From: Pseudomonadota bacterium
Lineage (GTDB): Bacteria; Pseudomonadota; Gammaproteobacteria; Acidiferrobacterales; UBA6901
DNA: 13,254 nt
Reading direction: 5' to 3'
NCBI GenBank assembly: GCA_021785795.1
Contig: JAJYEK010000095.1
Span: forward strand, 1 to 13,254
Part shown: in pieces, positions 7,238 to 13,254 of the stretch
Numbering within the stretch: position 1 is the stretch's first letter
How the letters are laid out: every line of letters starts with the position of its first letter
Translations under genes and position numbers: made by a program
Notes under the pieces: generated by a model
Database searches by the model: none
The model's input: only the letters and a program-made list of their open reading frames with translations
Told to the model about the DNA's origin: nothing

Positions 7238-8080
7238 TCAAAAGCCAGATGGTGCCAGACGCGCCATGATCGCATCGGCCAGTGGCCGCATGAAAAAACG
7301 GTCGTCCGGCATGACATCGACGCGCACACCCATTGCGACCAGACACTCGGCCACAACCGGCCCCACGGCGGCCACCATGCACATCGCAAGCCCTTCACGC
7401 AGCGTGGCTTCGCGCGCCTGCGCACGCGCCACTCCGAAGAGTCGCTGGATCTGCGTCTGGCTTGTGAAGGCAATCGCATCCAGCTCGCCGCGCCCCAAAC
7501 GCTCGACCAGATCGAGAACCCGCTGCTCGTCACTGCTGTCTGCATACACATACGGCGCCACCGTGACGGGCTCGAGGCCGCGTCCGCGCAGGTAATCCTG
7601 CAACGGCATGTTCGGTTCGGACCCATAGAGCTGCAGACCAATGCGCGTGGCATCGAACTGCAGGCCTTCTAGCGTCGCAATGACCCCTGCTGTCGTGGGC
7701 ACCTGTGCTACCACGTCGCTTGCAAGCCCGAATTCGTGCAAGGCCCCTCCAGGTTTTGGTCCCCGCGTGATCTTGCGCACCTGCGCCAGGCGCTGCGCGA
7801 AGGCCTCGCGCAGGCCCGCCCGCTCGCTCGCGGCGATCAAACGGCGCATGCCTTCGCCGGTCAGGATAACCAGATCGCGCACCGTCGTGTCTGCGATGAA
7901 GCGCTCGATCCACGCTGTCACCTGCGCTTGATCGGGCGCGTCGAGTATGGCCACAAGCGGGCAACGCAGGACCTGGGCCCCGCGCCGCTCCAGAAGACCG
8001 GCGAGGACATCGAGCTGGCGCGTTTCGGGAAGCGCAATGCAGCGCCCCTCCAGATTGCCTGCGGAATCTTCCGACTTCAT
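7238..8080 (-). CDS. hemD: Uroporphyrinogen-III synthase-like protein (HemD family)
   Basis: This 280-residue protein has the two-lobed HemD layout. An N-terminal lobe opens with GRCIALPETRQLDVLAGLLERRGAQVLRCPLVAI and continues to DLVILTGEGMRRLI. In a second lobe, LYGSEPNMPLQDYLRGRG and VAPYVYADSSDE precede LDAIAFTSQTQIQRLF and the ending VAAVGPVVAECLVAMGV. HemD closes hydroxymethylbilane to uroporphyrinogen III, the branch point to heme, siroheme and cobalamin. The ATG at 8080 is preceded by AAGGAGAGG, a strong ribosome-binding site. It is not next to hemC or other heme genes, so it may be an extra copy serving siroheme or another tetrapyrrole, or a paralogue with another role. HemD sequences diverge greatly, so the assignment rests on the ordered motifs, not on catalytic residues. 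Confidence 0.8.
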   Translation of the reverse strand: MKSEDSAGNLEGRCIALPETRQLDVLAGLLERRGAQVLRCPLVAILDAPDQAQVTAWIERFIADTTVRDLVILTGEGMRRLIAASERAGLREAFAQRLAQVRKITRGPKPGGALHEFGLASDVVAQVPTTAGVIATLEGLQFDATRIGLQLYGSEPNMPLQDYLRGRGLEPVTVAPYVYADSSDEQRVLDLVERLGRGELDAIAFTSQTQIQRLFGVARAQAREATLREGLAMCMVAAVGPVVAECLVAMGVRVDVMPDDRFFMRPLADAIMARLAPSGF

Positions 8081-9151
8081 GGAAACCTCTCCTTATGAGC
8101 TAAACCACCCTTCCCAGGCTGCGCCTGCGGCAGAGTCAAAAAGGTAGGCCCTAGTCCCGCCGGGCCTGCCTGCCGCCTGAATGGGGTGGCTCATTGTCCA
8201 GATCAAAAACCGGTTGCGGCTGGGCTGCGGGCGGACACCACCGCACCGCCAAAGGTCCCGGGCGGCCACGGCCCGACGCCAACACCCTTTTTAAGACCCC
8301 GCTCAGACGCCATTCGTGCCTATCGTAGGGGTCCCGCAGCGGTTTGGGAAGAAATCTGATCGGCACGAGAACGTGCTGGGCCCGGGGCCTCAGCGGCCCG
8401 CAACCTGCTGAGCCGGCAAGATACAGGGGCGCAGCACCTCCGGCATCGCCTGGCGCACGAAGGCCCGTCGCCGATCGCGCAACGCGCCCAGGCCGGGTGC
8501 CGTCTGCCGGCAAGGCCACGCGCCCCGAACCGGTATGCGCACCGCACCAGGACCGCCGTTTTCGGCCCTCAAGGATTGGGATGCCCGCACGGAGACACCG
8601 CCCGCCCGAGGTCACCGCACGCGGACTCCGGCTCTGGTCGCCCATGCACGGCCACACAGAGGGGCGCCCGCGCCCCCTTGTCCCCCCGCCAGACTGCGCG
8701 CTCTCCGGTCGCGCCTTGTCCGGGACACAGCCCCAGGGTCACGTGCGCGCAGCCAACAGGCGATACCGTCCGTCGGCCGGCGAAAAGCACGCACAAGCCG
8801 TGCACAGGACACGTCCCTGGATGCCCGGGACGCCCTCCCCTTACACAGGCACGCACGCCGACCCGTGAGCGCGCACAATCCGCTGAGAGCCCCCGGTGTC
8901 GTCACGCTCTGCGCTGCGCGACGCGACACACCCCGTTTTTGGGGATACACACGAAGACAGCCGCCTCGCCATCTGCCAGAACACGATGCGCGCGTAAAAA
9001 ACCCCGCCATGAGAGGCACGCCACCAGGCGATCACGTGGTCTTCCCGGACGCCACTCTCCATCCGGCGCAATCCGCACGCACTGCTGCCCGAAAAACGGG
9101 CAATCCAACAAAGGTCCCGGAGCGACAGGCCCGCCCCTCAATACAAGACTG

Positions 9152-9186
9152 TCATCCACAGAGTTATCCACAGGTTTTGTGGACAA
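9152..9186. promoter_or_regulatory. Cluster of three DnaA-box-like sequences
   Basis: TCATCCACA (9152-9160), TTATCCACA (9164-9172) and TGTGGACAA (9178-9186, reading TTGTCCACA on the minus strand) lie within 35 bp. The middle one is a perfect match to the TTATNCACA DnaA box and the others each differ at one base. The last two form an inverted pair separated by GGTTT. Such grouping is seen at replication origins and DnaA-titration sites. No replication gene is nearby, so the role is open. Confidence 0.5.
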
Positions 9187-9471
9187 CTGCAGGGCCAGAA
9201 TAAGCCGCCGCTCCGACTTTCGCCGGATGGCCCGGGAACACGAAATGACCTTCATAAACCGCAGTGCCGCACACAGGAATTCTGCGTACTTGCCCTTTTC
9301 TACAAGGCATGCTCTTGTCACGCCCGCCTTTGCAAAACGCACTGAAACCGTCGCTTCCCGGATACCGTTTGTCGCTTGTGGCCCATCGCGCAGATGTGCA
9401 TTGCGGGCAACAATCGGCTGAAAGCAAAAGGGGCAGGCCCACAAGTTATCCACCGGTTTGCAATGGCTTCT

Positions 9472-9506
9472 TTCTGGAAGGGCCCGGGCCCGGGCCCGGA
9501 CCAGAA
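9472..9506. repeat. Very strong GC hairpin with triple GGGCCC
   Basis: GGGCCC is repeated three times in tandem at 9480-9497, a perfect 18-bp palindrome. It is flanked by TTCTGG (9472-9477) and CCAGAA (9501-9506), which extend the stem after a small asymmetric bulge. It lies 18 bp after the DnaA-box-like TTATCCACC at 9446-9454. No T run follows on either strand. Confidence 0.55.
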
Positions 9507-10095
9507 CTTGCGGCGCATACGCCGGATGAACCCGCCGTTTACCGCCCTGCGCCTGTATGCAGGGCCGTTTCACAAGACGCCAGGCAGACTGCGCGGTCCT
9601 GCCACCCTTCGCCCTGCCGGTCCCTCGGCACCCGCAGTCCTTTCACGCGCAGCGCCCTCGATCACCAGAAAAGCCCACACCGACGGGGCTACCGGGGACA
9701 ATCTGGCCGCTTCTGCGTCCGCCTGCCGTCCGAGGCCACCACGCAAACATTGGCCGGCGCTAGACGGGTCCTGCTCAAAAACGACCCCCCTCACCGGCAA
9801 GATCCCTGTTGCCTGCGCCCACTGGACGAATCGTGCCGCACGTGGCCTGTCTTCGTACGCCGCATGCCCGCTCTTTTGTCCACGACCGGCGGATTTCCTT
9901 ACGTCATGTGCTGCGGATGCGGGGATTCCGGCCCATCACGGCCGCGCAGGGCGGCGCAACGGCCACATGTCGGCAACATTGTGGCAGACGTGACACACGA
10001 CAACCCAGCAGCATGTTGACATTACGCCCGGCGGAAAGTGGTCTTTAAGGAATTAAACAGACTACGATATGTGACTGTGGGGGCTGTGTGCTTCC

Positions 10096-10122
10096 GGTTT
10101 GCCGTGGAGTTTCTGGCAAACC
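10096..10122. repeat. Perfect 8-bp inverted repeat
   Basis: GGTTTGCC (10096-10103) and GGCAAACC (10115-10122) are separated by 11 bp. It is 237 bp downstream of the luxI stop, with no T tract, so a terminator role is doubtful. A regulator site or a structured RNA element is possible. Confidence 0.35.
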
Positions 10123-10153
10123 CGATCGATCGTAAACCCTCTCTGTAAGCGGG

Positions 10154-10175
10154 TGATCCACTTCCATGTGGACAA
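10154..10175. promoter_or_regulatory. Second inverted pair of DnaA-box-like sequences
   Basis: TGATCCACT (10154-10162) and TGTGGACAA (10167-10175) face each other across a 4-bp spacer, the same geometry as the pair at 9164-9186, whose spacer is 5 bp. The second element is identical to the one at 9178-9186. The first is two bases away from TTATCCACA. The match is suggestive only. Confidence 0.3.
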
Positions 10176-10358
10176 GCTCGTCCCTTAAACCGTCCACTTA
10201 CCAACTCTTCATAATCCGCACCGGATCGCCCGTACGCGCGGACTCATTTCTCGTTATAGACTCTTGCCGTCTTCTGTTATCACATCCGGGACCGATCCGG
10301 ACCGACCCTGTTTCGTCTCTGAGCACTTATCAGACAGCAACCCGGTCTCATTCCCTTG

Positions 10359-10928
10359 TTACTCGGGCACTTGTGTGCCCACTTCAATCCAGCACGCAAA
10401 CAGTGGGTGCCGGCCGACAACCTTGGGCGGGCCCGCACGATGCGCGTGAAACCCGGCGGATCGCAGGAGACGCTCAATGCCGATCGGTGAAACGGTGATC
10501 AAGCGTTTCGCGCCCAACTGCGCGGCCGTCTGAATGGCCCCCTGGAGCAACCTCACCGCCTCCGGAGAAGACATTTGACTGCGCCTGGAACACGATGCGT
10601 TCGCCAGATCCACCGCTGCGAACCGGGACAATTCCCACACATCCGGCGACGAAGGTGGCCGCAATCCGTTCAGAAGTTCAGGAAACACTTCGCCCAGGAG
10701 ATACGGCCGCATGGTCGGCAGAAGCCGCGCGCACCCCGTAATCCGGCCGTCCTGGTTTCTTGCCACCACATAGATCGTGTCCGCGCGATCAAACTGATCC
10801 TGCTCGTAGCCGTCGCGCACGTCGAGTTCCCAGCCCAACCTGCCAACGAAAACCTCATGACGGTAGGCACTTAACGCCGGGTACAGGCCGCGGGGCAGTT
10901 CCGTTTGAATTCCCGCTATAAGGTCCAC
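10359..10928 (-). CDS. luxI: LuxI-family acyl-homoserine-lactone synthase
   Basis: This 189-residue protein has the expected length and the conserved LuxI residues: R23 and F27 in YRHEVFVGRLGW, W33, D44 and D47 in YEQDQFD, R68 in GCARLLPT, F82, and E99 and R102 in WELSRF. LuxI enzymes join the acyl group of an acyl carrier protein to S-adenosylmethionine and release an acyl-homoserine-lactone signal; acyl length cannot be predicted. Translation starts at GTG (10928), preceded by AAGGGGGA at good spacing; the next residues, MDLIAGIQTELP, fit the family. Upstream lies a lux box and a -10 element, so positive autoregulation through LuxR is likely. It is transcribed in the same direction as the RsaM-like gene, 329 bp downstream of it, so it probably uses its own promoter. 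Confidence 0.96.
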   Translation of the reverse strand: MDLIAGIQTELPRGLYPALSAYRHEVFVGRLGWELDVRDGYEQDQFDRADTIYVVARNQDGRITGCARLLPTMRPYLLGEVFPELLNGLRPPSSPDVWELSRFAAVDLANASCSRRSQMSSPEAVRLLQGAIQTAAQLGAKRLITVSPIGIERLLRSAGFHAHRAGPPKVVGRHPLFACWIEVGTQVPE

Positions 10929-10960
10929 CGATCCCCCTTGCGAACTCCGAACTCAGGGGA

Positions 10961-11007
10961 ATTAAATCCGACCTTTGGGGAAGTCACACCTGTCAACAAT
11001 GACATTG
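10961..11007 (-). promoter_or_regulatory. luxI promoter with lux box
   Basis: A 20-bp lux-box-like dyad at 10988-11007 contains CTGTCA-ACAA-TGACAT, with TGTCA/TGACA as perfect arms; its centre is about 69 bp from the luxI start codon. On the minus strand TTTAAT (10966-10961) matches five of six bases of a -10 box. The predicted -35 region, 10984-10989, overlaps the edge of the lux box, the arrangement of LuxR-activated promoters. Transcription would start near 10954, leaving a leader of about 26 nt that holds the ribosome-binding site. Confidence 0.72.
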
Positions 11008-11257
11008 CGTCTTGCGTTTTTCTTGCTACTGCTCCAAAAGAGACAGCCATTCCCGGTGCGGGGGGGCCGGCCCTGACTGCCTGCCGCGCGCGCAAGATTC
11101 CCTCAAGGACGCCCCACTGAGGGTACACGGGAATCGTGATGCAAGGCGTTACACGGCCCTGTCACGGGGAGGCACCTTCGCCACCACCGGGCCGCCGCCC
11201 CGCGCCAGAATTCTGAAGCAACCCGCGGATCTTCGGCAGCCGCCCATGGGCCGACAC

Positions 11258-11707
11258 TCAATGCCCTTCGTACCTGTTGCCCGCATGACTTCGTATGGCA
11301 CTAATGTGTTCCGCAACCTCCCGCATCCAGTTCAGCTGCTCGACGCGGGCCACGAGCGCCTGTGCGGTTGCCTCTGCCCCGAGATCCCTGTGCGTACCCC
11401 CTTCTATCAGCATGGCATTCGTCCGCGGCCACCCGTCGATCACGTAACGCGGCGCCCCCTCCGCCACGTCGAGCCGCCAGTCCCAGCCTACAGTGACAAC
11501 GGGCGTGGTAAGGGAAAGCCATTCCGTATAACCGGATATGACCGCGGGCGCCGCCTCTTCACGCACAGACGACACCACTTCTTCGTCCAGATCAGACAAC
11601 AGGTGCGTCAATGGCAGCACCCCCAGTTCGGCTCGCAATATCCGGATGTACCCGTCTGCCGACACGCCCCGCCCGTTTGTCAAAGCCATTTCCCGCAAAG
11701 TCTTCAT
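11258..11707 (-). CDS. RsaM-like (DUF4902) quorum-sensing modulator
   Basis: This 149-residue protein begins MKTLREMALTNGRGVSADGYIRILRAE. It continues with VISGYTEWLSLTTPVVTVGWDWRLD, which resembles the DUF4902/RsaM family found between luxI and luxR genes in Burkholderia and, as orf3, in the afeI-afeR locus of Acidithiobacillus. RsaM proteins lower acyl-homoserine-lactone production; their fold lacks a classic helix-turn-helix and the mechanism is unsettled. The protein is cytoplasmic by appearance, with no signal or membrane segment. The start at 11707 has only a weak GGCGG upstream. It is divergent from luxR with 94 bp between the two likely start codons, so both promoters share that gap. 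The assignment rests on gene position plus the tryptophan-rich middle segment and is good but not certain. Confidence 0.8.
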   Translation of the reverse strand: MKTLREMALTNGRGVSADGYIRILRAELGVLPLTHLLSDLDEEVVSSVREEAAPAVISGYTEWLSLTTPVVTVGWDWRLDVAEGAPRYVIDGWPRTNAMLIEGGTHRDLGAEATAQALVARVEQLNWMREVAEHISAIRSHAGNRYEGH

Positions 11708-11709
11708 TA

Positions 11710-11738
11710 TTGACCGCCAGACAAGAAAGCCCTATTGT
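11710..11738 (+). promoter_or_regulatory. Likely sigma-70 promoter of luxR
   Basis: TTGACC (11710-11715) and TATTGT (11733-11738) are exactly 17 bp apart, matching five and four of six consensus bases. Transcription would start near 11745, about 57 nt before the luxR ATG at 11802. The -35 box touches the start of the divergent RsaM-like gene. Confidence 0.55.
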
Positions 11739-11768
11739 TTACGCTACATCATGAGCTTGTACTCTGAA

Positions 11769-11788
11769 TAGTGCGAATACTGACAGGT
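11769..11788 (+). promoter_or_regulatory. Lux-box half-site in the luxR leader
   Basis: TGACAGGT (11781-11788) is a full right half of a lux box, while the left half matches only three of eight positions. It lies downstream of the proposed luxR start point and just before the ATG at 11802. LuxR binding there would be expected to repress, not activate, luxR, but a lone half-site may not bind. Confidence 0.35.
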
Positions 11789-11801
11789 GCGGGACGAGAT
11801 C

Positions 11802-12545
11802 ATGCCTTCACATCTCCCAACGGGCGGCACGGCGGAACGCTGGCGGACTGAAATCTTATCGCGCCTGCGTTCGGCGGGGACCGAGAAAGAATTGTTCGAG
11901 ACACTTGTAATCGCGGCGCGGGCGCTCGGTTTCGATCACTGCGCCTACGGTCTGCGGATACCCACGAATCTCACCAGCCCCAGAACCCTCTTGTTCAATA
12001 CCTATCCAGACGCCTGGCGCGAACGCTATGTCTCGGCAGATTACATCGCCATCGACCCGACGGTGCGCCACGGCACCCTATCGCCTGCCCCCCTGGTCTG
12101 GACCGACGAGGTTTTCAGGGAGACTCCGGAATTCTGGGAAGATGCGCGCTCCCATGGACTGCGGCACGGATGGGCACAGTCTAGCATCGACCGCCATGGA
12201 ATTCGCGGGATGCTGACCCTGTCGCGGTCTCATGAATCTCTGCTTGACGCGGAATTGCGCGAAAAAGGCTACCAGATGATGTGGCTCACCCATGCAGCGC
12301 ACCAGCGCATGAGCGATCTTGTGGTGCACCGCATGCTGCCGGAAGCCCATGTTGTTCTGACGGGCAAGGAAAAGGATATTCTCCGGTGGACCGCCGAAGG
12401 GAAAACATCGGGAGAGATCAGCACCATCATGGGTATCAAGGAGCGGACGGTTAATTTCCACATCGCAAACGCGATAGAAAAACTCTCCTGCGCAAACAAA
12501 ACCGCCGCAGTGGCGCGGGCTTGCCTTTTAGGCCTCCTGAACTGA
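11802..12545 (+). CDS. luxR: LuxR-family acyl-homoserine-lactone-responsive regulator
   Basis: This 247-residue protein has an N-terminal autoinducer-binding domain and a C-terminal LuxR helix-turn-helix. The ligand-pocket residues conserved in the family are visible: W72 and Y76 in YPDAWRERYV, D85 and P86 in AIDPTV, W100 in LVWTDE, and the glycine in HGIRGMLTLS. The DNA-binding part begins LTGKEKDILRWTAEGKTSGEI and contains the ERTVNFHIANA recognition helix. It should bind the signal made by the neighbouring LuxI and activate luxI at the lux box. The ATG at 11802 was preferred because GGGACGAG lies just upstream. An in-frame GTG at 11787 would add five residues but has no ribosome-binding site and overlaps the lux half-site. 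It is divergent from the RsaM-like gene and has no visible operon partner. Confidence 0.95.
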   Translation: MPSHLPTGGTAERWRTEILSRLRSAGTEKELFETLVIAARALGFDHCAYGLRIPTNLTSPRTLLFNTYPDAWRERYVSADYIAIDPTVRHGTLSPAPLVWTDEVFRETPEFWEDARSHGLRHGWAQSSIDRHGIRGMLTLSRSHESLLDAELREKGYQMMWLTHAAHQRMSDLVVHRMLPEAHVVLTGKEKDILRWTAEGKTSGEISTIMGIKERTVNFHIANAIEKLSCANKTAAVARACLLGLLN

Positions 12546-12606
12546 TTGTGCGCGTGGCCCATCGCTTCGGGTGACGGGTCGTTTCAACACAGCGCAGACG
12601 GGATGA

Positions 12607-12636
12607 AAAGCCGATTACCCGCGCCTGCCCGGCTTT
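12607..12636. terminator. Hairpin after luxR, possible terminator
   Basis: AAAGCCG (12607-12613) and CGGCTTT (12630-12636) form a 7-bp stem with a 16-nt loop, 61 bp after the luxR stop. On the plus strand no T run follows; on the minus strand the stem is followed by four T residues, so it may work better in that direction. Confidence 0.35.
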
Positions 12637-12705
12637 GCCGTAACCGGAAAAAGACAGACTTTTAAGTCGCCGTGACAACGGCCCGGGGACACGATGCACT
12701 CACTT

Positions 12706-12729
12706 ATGCCCCGGACCGGTCCCGGGCAT
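12706..12729. repeat. 24-bp near-perfect palindrome between luxR and the peroxidase gene
   Basis: ATGCCCCGGACC (12706-12717) is followed directly by GGTCCCGGGCAT (12718-12729), with one mismatched pair in 12. It lies 173 bp before the peroxidase start. A further inverted repeat, CATGCCG-N7-CGGCATG, follows at 12763-12783, and CGTGG-N8-CCACG lies just beyond it. The group may be operator sites for the peroxidase gene or a luxR terminator. Confidence 0.4.
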
Positions 12730-12902
12730 GGATGGTACTCTGGCCCGCCCTAAGGATGGATGCATGCCGCCGCAATCGGCATGATTCTATCGTGGTTATT
12801 GATCCACGCGGGTGCATCCGCGGCATGGACGCAGGGGCCCGGCCGGACCCGGCCTTGGTGCTGCCTGTCTCATCCCGAACCCGCCACGCGGAAGGGGCGC
12901 GC

Positions 12903-13254
12903 ATGCGCAACGACGGACAGACACATGGCAAGGCCGGATTATCTCTCCACCGGATGCTGATGAGCGCGATCATGACGGGTATCCTGACCGTCTCTGGCGC
13001 CAAGGGCGCCTGGGCATTCGGTGCGTTTCCGTCGCATGTGCCGGTGCCAGCGGACAACCCGATGACTCCGGCCAAGATCGCTCTGGGCAAAGAGCTCTTC
13101 TTCGACCCCAGAATCTCCCTTTCCGGTACCGTCTCGTGCGACAGCTGCCACAATCTCGCCGGCAATGGCACCGATAACCTCGCGCATTCCTTTGGGATCT
13201 TCGGGCGTCTGTCCCTGCCCCGTAACGCACCGACCGTCTTCAATGCCGCCTTCA
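12903..13254 (+). CDS. Cytochrome c peroxidase (CcpA/MauG family), N-terminal part
   Basis: The frame is open from ATG 12903 to the window end, giving 117 residues; the C-terminal two thirds or so is missing. A signal peptide is visible: a basic start, a hydrophobic stretch LMSAIMTGILTVSG and a likely cut after A38 (GAWA before FGAFP), so the protein should be exported. The mature part has LGKELFFDPRISLSGTVSCDSCHNLAGNGTDN, where C79, C82 and H83 form the first heme c site and the LGxxLFxDPxLS pattern is typical of bacterial di-heme peroxidases. These enzymes reduce hydrogen peroxide in the periplasm with electrons from small c-type cytochromes or azurin. GGAAGGGG lies five bases before the start codon. 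The second heme and calcium site are outside the window, so MauG-like activity cannot be excluded. Confidence 0.92.
   Translation, partial: MRNDGQTHGKAGLSLHRMLMSAIMTGILTVSGAKGAWAFGAFPSHVPVPADNPMTPAKIALGKELFFDPRISLSGTVSCDSCHNLAGNGTDNLAHSFGIFGRLSLPRNAPTVFNAAF

Larger units (their letters stand above)
8081..10358. other. 2.3-kb gene-poor region between hemD and luxI
   Basis: No frame here can be supported as a gene. The long open frames on both strands overlap each other, are dominated by Arg, Pro, Thr, His and Ala, and have no recognisable motif. The plus strand is visibly richer in C than in G over long stretches (30 C against 17 G in 8641-8700). Features inside are a GCCCG-AAAAA-CGGGC hairpin at 9087-9101, DnaA-box-like sequences at 9152-9186, 9446-9454 and 10154-10175, a GC hairpin at 9472-9506, a TTGACA at 10016-10021 without a clear -10 box and an 8-bp inverted repeat at 10096-10122. 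The segment from about 10015 to 10290 is less GC-rich than the rest. No tRNA, rRNA or CRISPR pattern was seen. Confidence 0.6.

Noticed and set aside
8576..9421. Long plus-strand open frame of 281 codons
   Set aside because: It is dominated by Arg, Pro, Thr and His, has no known motif and overlaps equally long frames on the other strand, as expected for GC-rich non-coding DNA.
8902..9573. Minus-strand open frame with two KPVDN repeats
   Set aside because: The repeated peptide comes from translating the DnaA-box-like TTATCCAC sequences, and the rest looks non-coding.
11271..11291. ACCTGTTG-like sequence similar to a lux box, also near 6835
   Set aside because: Only one half resembles a lux box and there is no dyad. 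One copy lies inside the RsaM-like coding sequence and the other is not upstream of any gene.

Overview
The window is GC-rich DNA from a proteobacterium. It holds an NADP-linked [NiFe] hydrogenase operon, a LuxI/RsaM-like/LuxR quorum-sensing block, a HemD-like gene and the start of a di-heme cytochrome c peroxidase. Group 3b hydrogenase, acyl-homoserine-lactone genes ordered luxI - DUF4902 - luxR, and very high GC would fit an acidophilic or sulfur-oxidising gammaproteobacterium (Acidiferrobacter- or Acidithiobacillus-like). That taxonomic guess is inference only.

Layout. 1-321 (+): the 3' end of a ModA-like substrate-binding protein, followed by a hairpin at 343-372. 489-5045 (-): one compact operon transcribed right to left, hydB, hydG, hydD, hydA, then a hydrogenase maturation protease. 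Neighbouring genes overlap or are 5 bp apart. 5046-5959: non-coding, with several small dyads and a pair of 8-bp direct repeats. 5960-6313 (+): a small chemoreceptor zinc-binding (CZB) protein whose frame is broken twice, followed by a hairpin. 6346-7237: non-coding, with a locally AT-richer patch. 7238-8080 (-): uroporphyrinogen-III synthase-like gene. 8081-10358: about 2.3 kb with no convincing gene, but with a cluster of DnaA-box-like sequences near 9152-9186, a second similar pair near 10154-10175 and a very strong GC hairpin at 9472-9506. 10359-12545: luxI (-), RsaM/DUF4902-like gene (-) and luxR (+). A good lux box sits at the -35 region of luxI and a lux-box half-site lies at the luxR start. 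12903-end (+): exported cytochrome c peroxidase, cut by the window edge.

How the genes work together. HydA/HydD form the hydrogenase module and HydB/HydG the iron-sulfur/flavin module that passes electrons to or from NAD(P). The protease would trim the HydA C-terminus after nickel insertion. LuxI would make the acyl-homoserine lactone that LuxR binds. LuxR would then activate luxI through the lux box, and the RsaM-like protein probably damps the circuit. No new multi-gene system is evident. The least explained items are the gene-poor 8081-10358 segment with its DnaA-box cluster and the doubly frameshifted CZB gene.
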